From: Patescibacteria group bacterium
GTDB lineage: Bacteria; Patescibacteriota; Patescibacteriia; 2-12-FULL-57-11
DNA length: 51,014 nt
NCBI GenBank assembly: GCA_004299275.1
Contig: SCSU01000052.1
Location: 1-51,014 of the forward strand
Reading direction: 5' to 3'
In this document: positions 33,034 through 40,298 of the stretch, piece after piece
How the letters are laid out: each line of letters starts with the position of its first letter
Position numbering within the stretch: position 1 is the stretch's first letter
Program-made: the position numbers and the translations under genes
The notes under the pieces: model-generated
Told to the model about the DNA's origin: nothing
Databases searched by the model: none
The model's input: the letters and a program-made list of their open reading frames with translations, nothing else

Positions 33034-34050
33034 ATGCCTACTACTCCAATTTTCGGAAAAAAGAACGTGCTTGTGACCGGTGGCGCCGGTTTTATCGGCT
33101 CGCACCTTTGCGAGCGCCTGCTTAAGGAAGCCAAGGTCATCTGTCTGGACAATTTTGTCAATTCCAACGTCCGTAACATCGAGCACTTGCTCCAGCTCCC
33201 GGACTTTGAGTTTATCCGCGCCGACATCAATCAGCCGATAGATTTGGATTCTTTTAAGGAGCTCGAAAAGTTTAAAGTTAAGTTTCAAGGAGTGCAGGAA
33301 ATTTATCATCTGGCCTGCCCGACCTCCATTAAAAATTTTGAGGAGTTTAAGATTGAGACGCTCCAAGCCAGCTCTGTCGGCATGTGCAATGTTCTGGAAT
33401 TGGCGGTCAAACACAAAGCGAAATTGCTTTTCACTTCAAGTTCGGTGGTTTACGGCGGTCGGCGGGCGAACGACAAATATTTCCGCGAGGAGGACATCGG
33501 TCTCGTGGACCAGCTCTCGCCGCGCGCCTGTTACGACGAAGGCAAGCGCTTTGGAGAGACGATGGTGGAGACCTACCGGCAAACGCACGGCCTGGACGCC
33601 AAAATTGCGCGCGTTTTTCGCACCTACGGCCCACGCCAACGGCTGTTTGACGGCGAGATGGTGCCGGACTTCATTACCAACGCCATTGACGGCAAAGATT
33701 TGGTAATTTACGGGGACGAAAATTTCCGCACTTCACTTGTATATGTTTCCGATTTGGTGGATGGGCTTATAAAGCTCATGAAGGCGCAACGGAATATCGG
33801 GCCGGTGAATTTGGGGGCGGACAGCGACGTCAAAATTATGGAAGTGGCGGAGATGATTGTGAAGTTATTGGGTTCAAAATCAAAAATAGTTTTTGAACCG
33901 TCGCTCCTGTTCTTGACCGAACTCGGTGTTCCGGATATCCGCAAGGCCAAGGAATTTTTGGGCTGGCTGCCGCTCGTGCGACTCCAAGACGGGCTCAAAA
34001 AGGGGATAGATTACGCCCAGGCGCAAAAGACATTGGTGGGGATTGGTTAA
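33034..34050 (+). CDS. UDP-glucuronate decarboxylase-like SDR
   Basis: This 338-residue extended SDR has G-G-A-G-F-I-G near residue 17, H-L-A-C-P-T-S, S-S-S-V-V-Y-G, catalytic Y167-D-E-G-K171 and R-V-F-R-T-Y-G-P-R. H-L-A-C-P and Y-x-E-G-K are the hallmarks of UDP-xylose synthases, which decarboxylate UDP-glucuronate. The UDP-sugar dehydrogenase at 26092 could supply the substrate. The ATG lies in the TATG that directly abuts the element at 32887-33032, so the native leader was displaced or the start was created by insertion. No Shine-Dalgarno. It runs into the GT2 gene 1 base later. Confidence 0.88.
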   Translation: MPTTPIFGKKNVLVTGGAGFIGSHLCERLLKEAKVICLDNFVNSNVRNIEHLLQLPDFEFIRADINQPIDLDSFKELEKFKVKFQGVQEIYHLACPTSIKNFEEFKIETLQASSVGMCNVLELAVKHKAKLLFTSSSVVYGGRRANDKYFREEDIGLVDQLSPRACYDEGKRFGETMVETYRQTHGLDAKIARVFRTYGPRQRLFDGEMVPDFITNAIDGKDLVIYGDENFRTSLVYVSDLVDGLIKLMKAQRNIGPVNLGADSDVKIMEVAEMIVKLLGSKSKIVFEPSLLFLTELGVPDIRKAKEFLGWLPLVRLQDGLKKGIDYAQAQKTLVGIG

Positions 34051-34051
34051 T

Positions 34052-34717
34052 ATGAAAGTCATTGCCGTCATACCCGCTTGGAATGAGGAGCGGACCATTC
34101 GCGAGGTGGTCCGTTCTGTTTCTGCTTACGCTCTGCCGCTCGTCGTGGACGACGGTTCTGCCGACCGGACCGCCGAACTGGCGCTTGCGGCCGGTGCGCG
34201 CATGGTCCGGCACGCGGTCAACCGCGGGCTCGGCGCGGCGCTCGGCACCGGGCTCAAGGCAGCGCTCATGCTCGGCGCGGAGATAATTTTCACTTTTGAC
34301 GCCGACGGCCAGCACGATGCGGCGGATATCCCAGCGGTGCTCGCGCCAATCCGCGAGAGGCGGGCGGACGCGGTTATCGGCAGCCGTCTGCTCGCGCCGC
34401 AAGGCATGCCCTGGATTCGGCACATCGCCAATAAGCTGGGAAATCTTGCCACCCTCGCGCTTTTCGGCGCGCGGGTCAGCGATTCGCAATCCGGTTTCCG
34501 CGCTTTTTCGCGGCTGGCGGCCGAGGGGTTGACTATCCGCACCGACGGCATGGAGGTCTCGTCGGAAATCGCGGCGCAGATTCGCGAGAACGGCTGTCGC
34601 TTGGTCGAAGTCCCCATCCGCGCGGTCTACACCGACTACTCGCTGTCCAAGGGTCAAAGTTTTTTCGTGGGATTGTGGACACTGGGGAAATTATTTATTC
34701 ATCGAGTACGGCGCTGA
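34052..34717 (+). CDS. GT2 glycosyltransferase, polyprenyl-phosphate mannosyl-type
   Basis: The protein has 221 residues from the ATG at 34052; a TTG at 34043 overlapping the previous gene is less likely. The pattern is that of DPM1-like GT-A enzymes: I-P-A-W-N-E-E, V-V-D-D-G-S, N-R-G-L-G-A-A-L, D-A-D-G-Q-H-D for nucleotide-metal binding, and D-S-Q-S-G-F-R-A-F. It charges polyprenyl phosphate with a sugar on the inner membrane face. The next gene, DUF2304, is a frequent companion of such enzymes and may act as a membrane anchor. Confidence 0.9.
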   Translation: MKVIAVIPAWNEERTIREVVRSVSAYALPLVVDDGSADRTAELALAAGARMVRHAVNRGLGAALGTGLKAALMLGAEIIFTFDADGQHDAADIPAVLAPIRERRADAVIGSRLLAPQGMPWIRHIANKLGNLATLALFGARVSDSQSGFRAFSRLAAEGLTIRTDGMEVSSEIAAQIRENGCRLVEVPIRAVYTDYSLSKGQSFFVGLWTLGKLFIHRVRR

Positions 34718-34718
34718 T

Positions 34719-35093
34719 ATGAATTTTCTCCTCATTCAACTCCTAATCGTCTTGTTTGTTTCCTTCGCGGCCGTGGGCGTGGTGCGACGGTTTTTGCGCG
34801 GCGAGCTCCGGCGGGCAGCCGCGGCCGGCTGGCTCGCGCTTTGGGCCGCGGTCGCGGCGGCGGTTTTGGCGCCCAAGACCACCGAACTTTTAGCCCGCCT
34901 CCTCGGCGTCGGGCGGGGAGTGGACGTGGTGCTTTATCTCTCGGTGGTGGGTCTTTTTTATCTGCAATTTAGAACCATGCTTCGGTTGGAAAAGATGGAC
35001 CGCGCGATTACGGCCGCGGTCCGCGCCGCCGCGCTCGGTGATCTGGCTCGCGAACAGCCCGAAATCAAACCTAGCGCTCATTCGCGCGAATGA
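34719..35093 (+). CDS. DUF2304-family membrane protein
   Basis: This 124-residue protein has three hydrophobic helices (about residues 3-20, 36-52 and 70-86) and a charged cytoplasmic tail containing Q-F-R-T-M-L-R-L-E-K-M-D, typical of DUF2304. It starts 1 base after a GT2 gene, the usual context. The function is not established; it probably anchors or assists the glycosyltransferase. The final residues (A-H-S-R-E) and the stop codon are supplied by palindrome PAL-B at 35075-35096, so the natural C-terminus has been altered. Confidence 0.85.
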   Translation: MNFLLIQLLIVLFVSFAAVGVVRRFLRGELRRAAAAGWLALWAAVAAAVLAPKTTELLARLLGVGRGVDVVLYLSVVGLFYLQFRTMLRLEKMDRAITAAVRAAALGDLAREQPEIKPSAHSRE

Positions 35094-35096
35094 GCG
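35075..35096. repeat. PAL-B palindrome at the end of the DUF2304 gene
   Basis: Perfect 22-bp palindrome CGCTCATTCGC/GCGAATGAGCG. The TGA of the DUF2304 gene lies inside. Related copies at 35432 and 40404 share the core CATTCGCGCGAATG. Confidence 0.85.
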
Positions 35097-35159
35097 AATG
35101 ACATGCGCGGGGGGTCTTGACAGGGCGCGAAGGTTCCGGTTGGGGTATGTTAGAGACAT

Positions 35160-35468
35160 ATGGATGTGAATAAATGGGAGCGTCTCTATAAGGCCCTGGC
35201 TAATAAAAGGCGGCTGGGCATCATTAGTTCCCTGTCGCGTCATCGGGAGCTTAGCGTCGCCGAGATTTCCGAACAATTGCATCTATCCTTCAAGGCGACC
35301 TCAAAACATTTAAACATCTTGAAAACAGAGGATCTTGTGCAAAATGAACAAAGGAGTCGGCAGGTTTTTTATTGGCTGGGTCCTGACCAACCACCGGCGG
35401 TGCGATGTTACCTCGACGACAATCTAGCGCACATTCGCGCGAATGAGGGTAAGGCGAAGAAGGGATGA
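35160..35468 (+). CDS. ArsR-type winged-helix regulator
   Basis: This 102-residue protein has an ArsR-family winged helix: L-Y-K-A-L-A-N-K-R-R-L-G-I-I, recognition-helix region S-V-A-E-I-S-E-Q-L-H-L-S-F-K-A-T-S-K-H-L, and wing L-V-Q-N-E-Q-R-S-R-Q-V-F-Y-W. The metal-binding C-x-C pair of classical ArsR is absent, so it may sense something else or nothing. A TTGACA (35117-35122) and a TATGTT (35146-35151) lie upstream but are 23 bases apart, unusual for sigma-70. Near the end the residues A-H-I-R-A-N-E come from a PAL-B copy. Its stop overlaps the next start as ATGA. Confidence 0.85.
   Translation: MDVNKWERLYKALANKRRLGIISSLSRHRELSVAEISEQLHLSFKATSKHLNILKTEDLVQNEQRSRQVFYWLGPDQPPAVRCYLDDNLAHIRANEGKAKKG
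35432..35445. repeat. PAL-B core inside the regulator gene
   Basis: CATTCGCGCGAATG, a perfect 14-bp palindrome preceded by GCGCA as in the 40404 copy. It encodes part of A-H-I-R-A-N-E near the C-terminus of the ArsR-type protein. Confidence 0.7.
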
Positions 35469-36538
35469 ACAAAATCGCGGTCATAATCTTAAGCTACAAC
35501 CACGAGCAGTTTCTGCGCGATCTTTTCGCGTCCCTTGGCCGCCTGAGCTATCCGCGCGAGTCACTCAAAATTTTTTTCCTCGACAACGCCTCGGCCGACG
35601 GCTCGGCCGCGCTCGCCCCGAGACTCCTTGCAGAGTTAAATTTTGAGCATGAATTTATAGAAAAAAAGGAGAATCTCGGTTTTGCCGGCGGCAATAACCT
35701 CTGTATCCGCCGCGCGCTGGACGAGAGTTTTGATTTCGTCTATCTGCTGAATCCCGATACGGAAGTGGAACCAGATTTTTTGGAACGGGCGGCGGCCGCG
35801 ATGGGCGACACCAGCGTCGGCGCGGCGCAGTCGCTCTTGCTCATGGGCGACGACCATCAAGTTATTAATTCCGTCGGCAACGCTTTCCATTATCTTGGTT
35901 TCGGTTATTGCCTCGGCTATCGCGACCGGCGGGACTCGCCGGTCTACGCCCAACTCGCGTCAAAAATGCCGGAGATCACGTATGCCTCCGGCGCCGGCGT
36001 GCTTTTGCGTGCCGGGGCGCTCCGGCAAGTCGGGCTCTTTGACGAAACGCTTTTTGCCTATCACGAGGACGCCGATCTCTCGCTCCGGTTATTTTTGGCC
36101 GGCTGGCGGATAGTTCTCGCCCCGCGGTCGGTGGTTTATCATCACTACCAATTTTCGCGGAGCATTAAAAAATATTACTGGATGGAACGGAATCGCTTTA
36201 TTGTTCTTTGGAAATGCCTGCGGCTCCGGACCTTGTTGTTGGTTTTGCCGATGCAGCTCGTTCTCGAAGCCGGGTTGCTGCTTTTTTCTTTTCGTACCGG
36301 CTGGTGGCGGGAGAAGCTCCGCGCCTGCGTTTGGTTTTTGAACCCGCACAATCTCGCCGCGCTCTGGCGCAGCCGGCGGGCAATCCAAAAATCGCGCCGT
36401 TTGCCGGATCGCGAACTGGCGCGGCGCTTTACTTCGGTAATTTCCTATCAAGAAATTGACAACATTTTACTGCGGCGAATCGGCAACCCGCTCATGACCG
36501 CTTACTGGCGCGCGGTTCGGCCGCTGATTAGGTGGTAA
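35465..36538 (+). CDS. GT2 glycosyltransferase, rhamnosyltransferase-like
   Basis: This 357-residue GT-A enzyme opens with I-L-S-Y-N-H, with F-L-D-N-A-S-A-D-G for the nucleotide, G-F-A-G-G-N-N, the metal motif L-L-N-P-D-T-E, and the base region Y-H-E-D-A-D-L-S-L-R, all typical of WcaA/RfbF-like glycosyltransferases. The C-terminal third holds two hydrophobic stretches (L-L-V-L-P-M-Q-L-V-L-E-A-G-L-L-L-F) that may associate with the membrane. The donor could be dTDP-rhamnose from the RfbB/RfbC genes at the end of the contig. It is translationally linked to the ArsR-type gene by ATGA. Confidence 0.9.
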   Translation: MNKIAVIILSYNHEQFLRDLFASLGRLSYPRESLKIFFLDNASADGSAALAPRLLAELNFEHEFIEKKENLGFAGGNNLCIRRALDESFDFVYLLNPDTEVEPDFLERAAAAMGDTSVGAAQSLLLMGDDHQVINSVGNAFHYLGFGYCLGYRDRRDSPVYAQLASKMPEITYASGAGVLLRAGALRQVGLFDETLFAYHEDADLSLRLFLAGWRIVLAPRSVVYHHYQFSRSIKKYYWMERNRFIVLWKCLRLRTLLLVLPMQLVLEAGLLLFSFRTGWWREKLRACVWFLNPHNLAALWRSRRAIQKSRRLPDRELARRFTSVISYQEIDNILLRRIGNPLMTAYWRAVRPLIRW

Positions 36539-36545
36539 GTTGGTT

Positions 36546-36579
36546 CGAGATTGGATCTCTTGCAGGAGATCCAATCTCG
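36546..36579. repeat. PAL-A palindrome between convergent genes
   Basis: 34-bp palindrome with arms CGAGATTGGATCTCTTG and CAGGAGATCCAATCTCG, one mismatch. It fills almost the whole gap between the stop at 36538 and the opposite stop at 36581, so it could terminate both transcripts. Confidence 0.9.
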
Positions 36580-36580
36580 C

Positions 36581-37903
36581 TCATACCCACCCAAGCATTA
36601 GCCCGTTCGCGGCGAAGGCCGCGCCGACGACTAGGGTATAGATTGTGAGCGCGCGGCGGAGGCGCGAGGGCAGAGTTGTATCAGTAATCTCTGCCGCGGT
36701 GATGAGAACAGCGAGCAGAACCGCCGACAGGATAAAAATCGGCTTGGCGTTGCCGCGTTCGAGCGAGCCAAAGCGGACAGTGTTCGCGATAAGCGCCGCG
36801 AGCGAACCGAGGAAAAATATAGCGAGCAAACCGTCGCCATCCGTCAGTTTTTTTCGCGCTCGAAGCAGAAAGCGCGCCAGGGCGAAAAGAAAGACGGGCG
36901 CGAGCGCGGCGCCGAGCCATACCGCTCGCTGTGCCAACCGCAGCCTTGGCGAAAGCTGGCGCTGCGCCAACCGCAGCCTTGGCGAAGGTTGGTCAGGATT
37001 TTTAAGCAAGTCGTCGTAGTCAGTAACAGTCGCGGCAAACACGACCGACCAAAATGAGTTGGAACCTGCGGGCCAAAAGGGCGAGAAGAAAATGTTGCTG
37101 TCCAGGGTCGTAAAAAAATTCGGCGGCAGGATACCCGGTGCTTTTTTTGCCTCAAAGGTGTTCGTAAACGGGCCGCCGAATTGCTTGGCGCTTGTCACAA
37201 GCCAAGGCGAGGCGATGGCGAGCGCTGTCACTGCTAAGAGCAGAGTGGAAATCAATAGTTTGCCAAGATTGGATCTCCTCGGGAGATCCAATCTTGAGGC
37301 AAAACGATAAATCTGCCAAACGACGATGGAAAAAAGGCCGAGGAAGGCCGTGACTTTGGTGAGGAGCGCGAGGCCGATAATTACTCCCGCGGCCAAGGCC
37401 GAGCTTTTTTTGTCTGGGTCTTTTTGATTGGCAGCGTAAAATAGAGCCAAGAGCAGCAAGAGATGCGCCAGTCCTTCGTTAGAAAAAAATGTTGAGGCGG
37501 TCAGCGCCACCGGCAGAGCGGCAGTGAGGAGAAGTGTGAGCGCCGGAGCCGCCGCTTGTTTGGTTCTCTTAAAACTCCACCAGCCGAGCAGGAAAAATGT
37601 CAGCAAGCCGAACGCCGCCGGCAGATAGGGGAGCGTTTTTTTCGCGGCCTCTGCGCCACCGCTCAGAGTTATTATTGGCGCGGCGATGGCGTAAAAAAGC
37701 GGCTCATGCCAAGCCACGTAAGTTTCCTCAAGCGTCGGCAGGCGCCCGGCGGTTGCCAGTATTTCGGCATAACGGAGATGCGCCCCGCCGTCATAGCCCC
37801 AGTAAGGGTTCCAGACCGAGGCGTTATGGAGACGCAGGAAGATGCCAGCCGCGAGTGCGGCGGCGGCCAAGCCCCACCAAAACCATTTTTGCCATGAAGC
37901 CAT
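36581..37903 (-). CDS. GT-C-like (ArnT/GT39-type) membrane protein with inserted repeats
   Basis: This 440-residue polytopic protein has about ten hydrophobic helices. The first extracytoplasmic loop after helix one contains W-G-Y-D-G-G-A-H, the acidic site typical of lipid-sugar-dependent GT-C glycosyltransferases. It would add a sugar from polyprenyl phosphate on the outer face. Two foreign segments sit in its loops: R-L-D-L-P-R-R-S-N-L-G, encoded by PAL-A (37264-37296), and a doubled S-P-R-L-R-L-A-Q-R, encoded by a tandem palindromic repeat (36934-36992). Both keep the frame. Alternative role: hypothetical membrane protein. It is divergent from the GT4 gene at 38000. Confidence 0.75.
   Translation of the reverse strand: MASWQKWFWWGLAAAALAAGIFLRLHNASVWNPYWGYDGGAHLRYAEILATAGRLPTLEETYVAWHEPLFYAIAAPIITLSGGAEAAKKTLPYLPAAFGLLTFFLLGWWSFKRTKQAAAPALTLLLTAALPVALTASTFFSNEGLAHLLLLLALFYAANQKDPDKKSSALAAGVIIGLALLTKVTAFLGLFSIVVWQIYRFASRLDLPRRSNLGKLLISTLLLAVTALAIASPWLVTSAKQFGGPFTNTFEAKKAPGILPPNFFTTLDSNIFFSPFWPAGSNSFWSVVFAATVTDYDDLLKNPDQPSPRLRLAQRQLSPRLRLAQRAVWLGAALAPVFLFALARFLLRARKKLTDGDGLLAIFFLGSLAALIANTVRFGSLERGNAKPIFILSAVLLAVLITAAEITDTTLPSRLRRALTIYTLVVGAAFAANGLMLGWV
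36934..36992. repeat. PAL-D tandem imperfect palindromes inside a gene
   Basis: Two copies, 33 bases apart, of a 26-base hairpin beginning CCAACCGCAGCCTTGGCGAA and ending GGTTGG (second copy, 36967-36992) or AGCTGG (first, 36934-36959). In frame, they add the repeated peptide S-P-R-L-R-L-A-Q-R to the membrane protein. Confidence 0.8.
37264..37296. repeat. PAL-A palindrome inside a reading frame
   Basis: 15-bp perfect arms CAAGATTGGATCTCC around TCG; 33 bases, eleven codons, in frame in the membrane protein gene. Each arm holds the mini-hairpin AGAT-TGG-ATCT. Confidence 0.92.
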
Positions 37904-37999
37904 ACGAAAGGTAATGTATCGTAATTGGTGAGTAGTTAGTAGTAGGTAGTACGTAGAACATAGTACGTAGAACGTAGACTATAAAACACAGCAGATGGT
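37904..37999. promoter_or_regulatory. Divergent intergenic region with 14-base tandem repeat
   Basis: This region must contain promoters for both directions. TAGTACGTAGAACA (37947-37960) repeats at 37961-37974 with one change in 14. A TATAAA at 37980-37985 could be the plus-strand -10, without a good -35. No strong minus-strand promoter is seen. Confidence 0.4.
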
Positions 38000-39112
38000 A
38001 TGAAGATTGCCGTTGTTGTCACCACTTTTCCGCCTTATCACGGCGGGATGGGGAATGTTGCGGAAGCACAGGGGCGTCTGCTGGTCCAGGCCGGGCACGA
38101 GGTGACGGTTTTCACAACCGTCGCCGGCGCGGCGGCAGGCGGCTACGTTTTGCGGCGCCTGCGGCCGCTCCTCCGCATCGGGAACGGTGCCCTGATACCG
38201 CAGCTTTTTTGGCGGCTCCGCGGGTTTGACGCCGTCCTGCTCCACTGGCCGGCTTTCGGGTTGCTTGAGGCCGCACTGGTCTGGCGCGCGATTTTTGGCC
38301 ACCGCAGCCGTTTTTTTGTTTATTATCACATGGATGCGGCGGCCGCCGGCGTTCGCGGTTTAATCTTTGCCCTCTACAACCGGATGCTGCTGCCGCTCCT
38401 TTTACGCGCCGCCGACCTAATTTTGGTATCCTCGCGCGACTACGCGGCCCAAGGGTTGCTCGGAAAAGCGCCGGAGGCGGTGCGCCAAAAAATTCGCGAA
38501 ATTCCGCTCGCGGTGGACACGGAATTTTTTTCTCCCGGCGGCTGCGGCTCCGGGGAGCGCGAGCATTTTGGATTGGCTGAAAAAAATATTTTATTTGTCG
38601 GCGGCATGGACCGCGCTCACGATTTTAAGGGTGTGCCGATTCTGCTTAGCGCTTTCGCCGCCGCGGCTATCCCCGACGCGCGAGTGCACTTGGTTGGAGA
38701 CGGCGAACTTCGGGAGTCATATGAACGACAAGCTCAGGAGTTGGGACTCGCGACAGCGGCGCGTTTCCACGGCCGGCTCAAGCGGGATGAGCTCCTGACG
38801 CTTTATCGCTGTTCTGGCCTCCTGGTCTTGCCATCGCTAAATCAGTCCGAGGCCTTTGGTCTAACACTTTTGGAAGCAATGGCCGCGGGCAAACCGGTGA
38901 TTGCCTCTAATCTTCCCGGCGTGCGCACCGTGGTTACGGACGATGTCGGCTGGCTCGCGCCACCGGGCGATACGCTGGCCTTAGCTCGCCTCTTGGAGGA
39001 AGTTTGGCGCGCTCCGGAACGGCTTTTGGCCAAAGGCCAGGCCGCGCGACGGCGAGTTTTGGAAAATTACAGTTTAGAATGTCTGCGGCGGGTGTTACGC
39101 GAAATTATATGA
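38000..39112 (+). CDS. GT4-family glycosyltransferase
   Basis: This 370-residue GT-B enzyme has an N-terminal acceptor domain with T-T-F-P-P-Y-H-G-G-M-G-N-V-A, a linker at about residues 170-185, then the donor domain with L-F-V-G-G-M-D and the E-A-F-G-L-T-L-L-E-A-M-A-A-G-K-P-V-I-A-S signature near residue 290, containing the retaining-GT E-x7-E pattern. G-L-L-V-L-P-S-L-N-Q-S-E precedes it. Family members move sugars from nucleotide donors to growing lipid-linked glycans. It shares an ATGA overlap with the next GT4 gene, so the two are probably successive steps. Confidence 0.9.
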   Translation: MKIAVVVTTFPPYHGGMGNVAEAQGRLLVQAGHEVTVFTTVAGAAAGGYVLRRLRPLLRIGNGALIPQLFWRLRGFDAVLLHWPAFGLLEAALVWRAIFGHRSRFFVYYHMDAAAAGVRGLIFALYNRMLLPLLLRAADLILVSSRDYAAQGLLGKAPEAVRQKIREIPLAVDTEFFSPGGCGSGEREHFGLAEKNILFVGGMDRAHDFKGVPILLSAFAAAAIPDARVHLVGDGELRESYERQAQELGLATAARFHGRLKRDELLTLYRCSGLLVLPSLNQSEAFGLTLLEAMAAGKPVIASNLPGVRTVVTDDVGWLAPPGDTLALARLLEEVWRAPERLLAKGQAARRRVLENYSLECLRRVLREII

Positions 39113-40296
39113 AGTTACTTGTCGTCTCTTCGCTCTGGCCGCCGGCCGGCGGCGGGGCGGAAATTGTCGCGCGCCGCACCGCTCGTCTCCTCGCCGCGAG
39201 GGGAGACGAGGTTATTGTGGTTAGGAGCGCTCGGCCGGACGAACCAAGGTATCGAGAGCAAGATGAAGAGGGAATGAAGGTTATTTGTTACCGACCTTGG
39301 AATGTTGGAACCGTTTTTAATTTATCAAAATTTGGTTTACCGCGCCGAACGCTCTGGCACATGCTCGACGCCACCAATTTTTTAAGCGCCAAGATTTTCC
39401 GCCGGATTTTGGAAAAAGAACGGCCGGATGCCGTGATCTCCCACGGACTTAAAGGTCTGGGTTACCTTCTACCCCGCACCGCCAAAAAATTCGGCACCAA
39501 GACGATTCACGTGCTCCACGACGTCCAGTTGATTGAACCATCGGGTATTGCCGAGCTTGATGTTGTGCCGACCGCGAGCAGGCGACTGTGGAGCGCCTAT
39601 ACCCGCAAACTTTTCGGCTCGCCCGACGCGGTGCTCTTTCCCTCTCATTGGCTTATGGAACTTTCAAAAAAGTGGGGATTTTTTCCAGAATCATCCTGCC
39701 GTGTGGTTAGAAATCCGGTTGAGAGCGTGACGAGGTCAGACCTCCTCGGGAGGTCTGACCTCGTGCCAGCGGCTCGCTCGCGTACAGCCCGCACGCTTCT
39801 TTTCCTCGGACAGCTTGAGCGTCACAAAGGAATCCGCGAACTGCTCCAGGCGGCGCGGGTAATTTCCTCCGACTATCGTCTGCTCGTCGTCGGTGACGGC
39901 GCGCTCGCGGATTTGGTAAGAGCGGAAGCCGCGCGCAATCCGCGCGTGAGCTATCTGGGCCGGCGCGAGGGAGCGGCGCTCGAGGAAGTTTGGACTGAGA
40001 CAGATTTAGTCATCGTGCCTTCCATTTGCGCCGAAAACGCGCCCAACGTGATTCAGGAAGCCGCGAACCGCGGCTTGCCGGTTATCGCCAGCCGCACGGG
40101 CGGCATTCCGGAGCTCGTTAAAGAAGGGGAGACCGGCATCTTGGTGCCGCCAGGCGACGTTTCTGTTTTGAGTCAGGCGATTGAGGCGCAATTAGGGAAA
40201 ACAGTGAATGACGAAATGAGGCAAGCGATGAGCGATCTGGCGCGGAGCTGGAGCAGTGAGCTGTTTCTTGGCGAATTAAAGGCCGTAATTGCCTAA
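39109..40296 (+). CDS. GT4-family glycosyltransferase with palindrome-encoded linker
   Basis: The protein has 395 residues from the ATG at 39109; an upstream in-frame ATG at 39004 would lie deep in the previous gene. The N-terminal domain has W-P-P-A-G-G-G-A-E-I-V-A-R-R. The donor domain has L-F-L-G-Q-L-E-R-H-K-G-I and E-N-A-P-N-V-I-Q-E-A-A-N-R-G-L-P-V-I-A-S, the family's E-x7-E region. Between the domains, where GT4 linkers vary, the residues T-R-S-D-L-L-G-R-S-D-L are encoded by a 33-base palindrome (39731-39763). The insertion leaves both Rossmann folds whole, so activity is probably kept. Confidence 0.9.
   Translation: MKLLVVSSLWPPAGGGAEIVARRTARLLAARGDEVIVVRSARPDEPRYREQDEEGMKVICYRPWNVGTVFNLSKFGLPRRTLWHMLDATNFLSAKIFRRILEKERPDAVISHGLKGLGYLLPRTAKKFGTKTIHVLHDVQLIEPSGIAELDVVPTASRRLWSAYTRKLFGSPDAVLFPSHWLMELSKKWGFFPESSCRVVRNPVESVTRSDLLGRSDLVPAARSRTARTLLFLGQLERHKGIRELLQAARVISSDYRLLVVGDGALADLVRAEAARNPRVSYLGRREGAALEEVWTETDLVIVPSICAENAPNVIQEAANRGLPVIASRTGGIPELVKEGETGILVPPGDVSVLSQAIEAQLGKTVNDEMRQAMSDLARSWSSELFLGELKAVIA
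39731..39763. repeat. PAL-A variant palindrome inside the GT4 gene
   Basis: 15-bp perfect arms CGAGGTCAGACCTCC around TCG; 33 bases, eleven codons. Compared with the 37264 copy the arms differ at several sites, but paired changes keep both the full palindrome and the inner mini-hairpin (AGGT-CAG-ACCT). Confidence 0.92.
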
Positions 40297-40298
40297 AT

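Noticed and set aside
36934-36992. CRISPR-like repetition of a hairpin unit
   Set aside because: There are only two copies, the step is filled by coding sequence without distinct spacers, and the frame is maintained. No cas gene is present.
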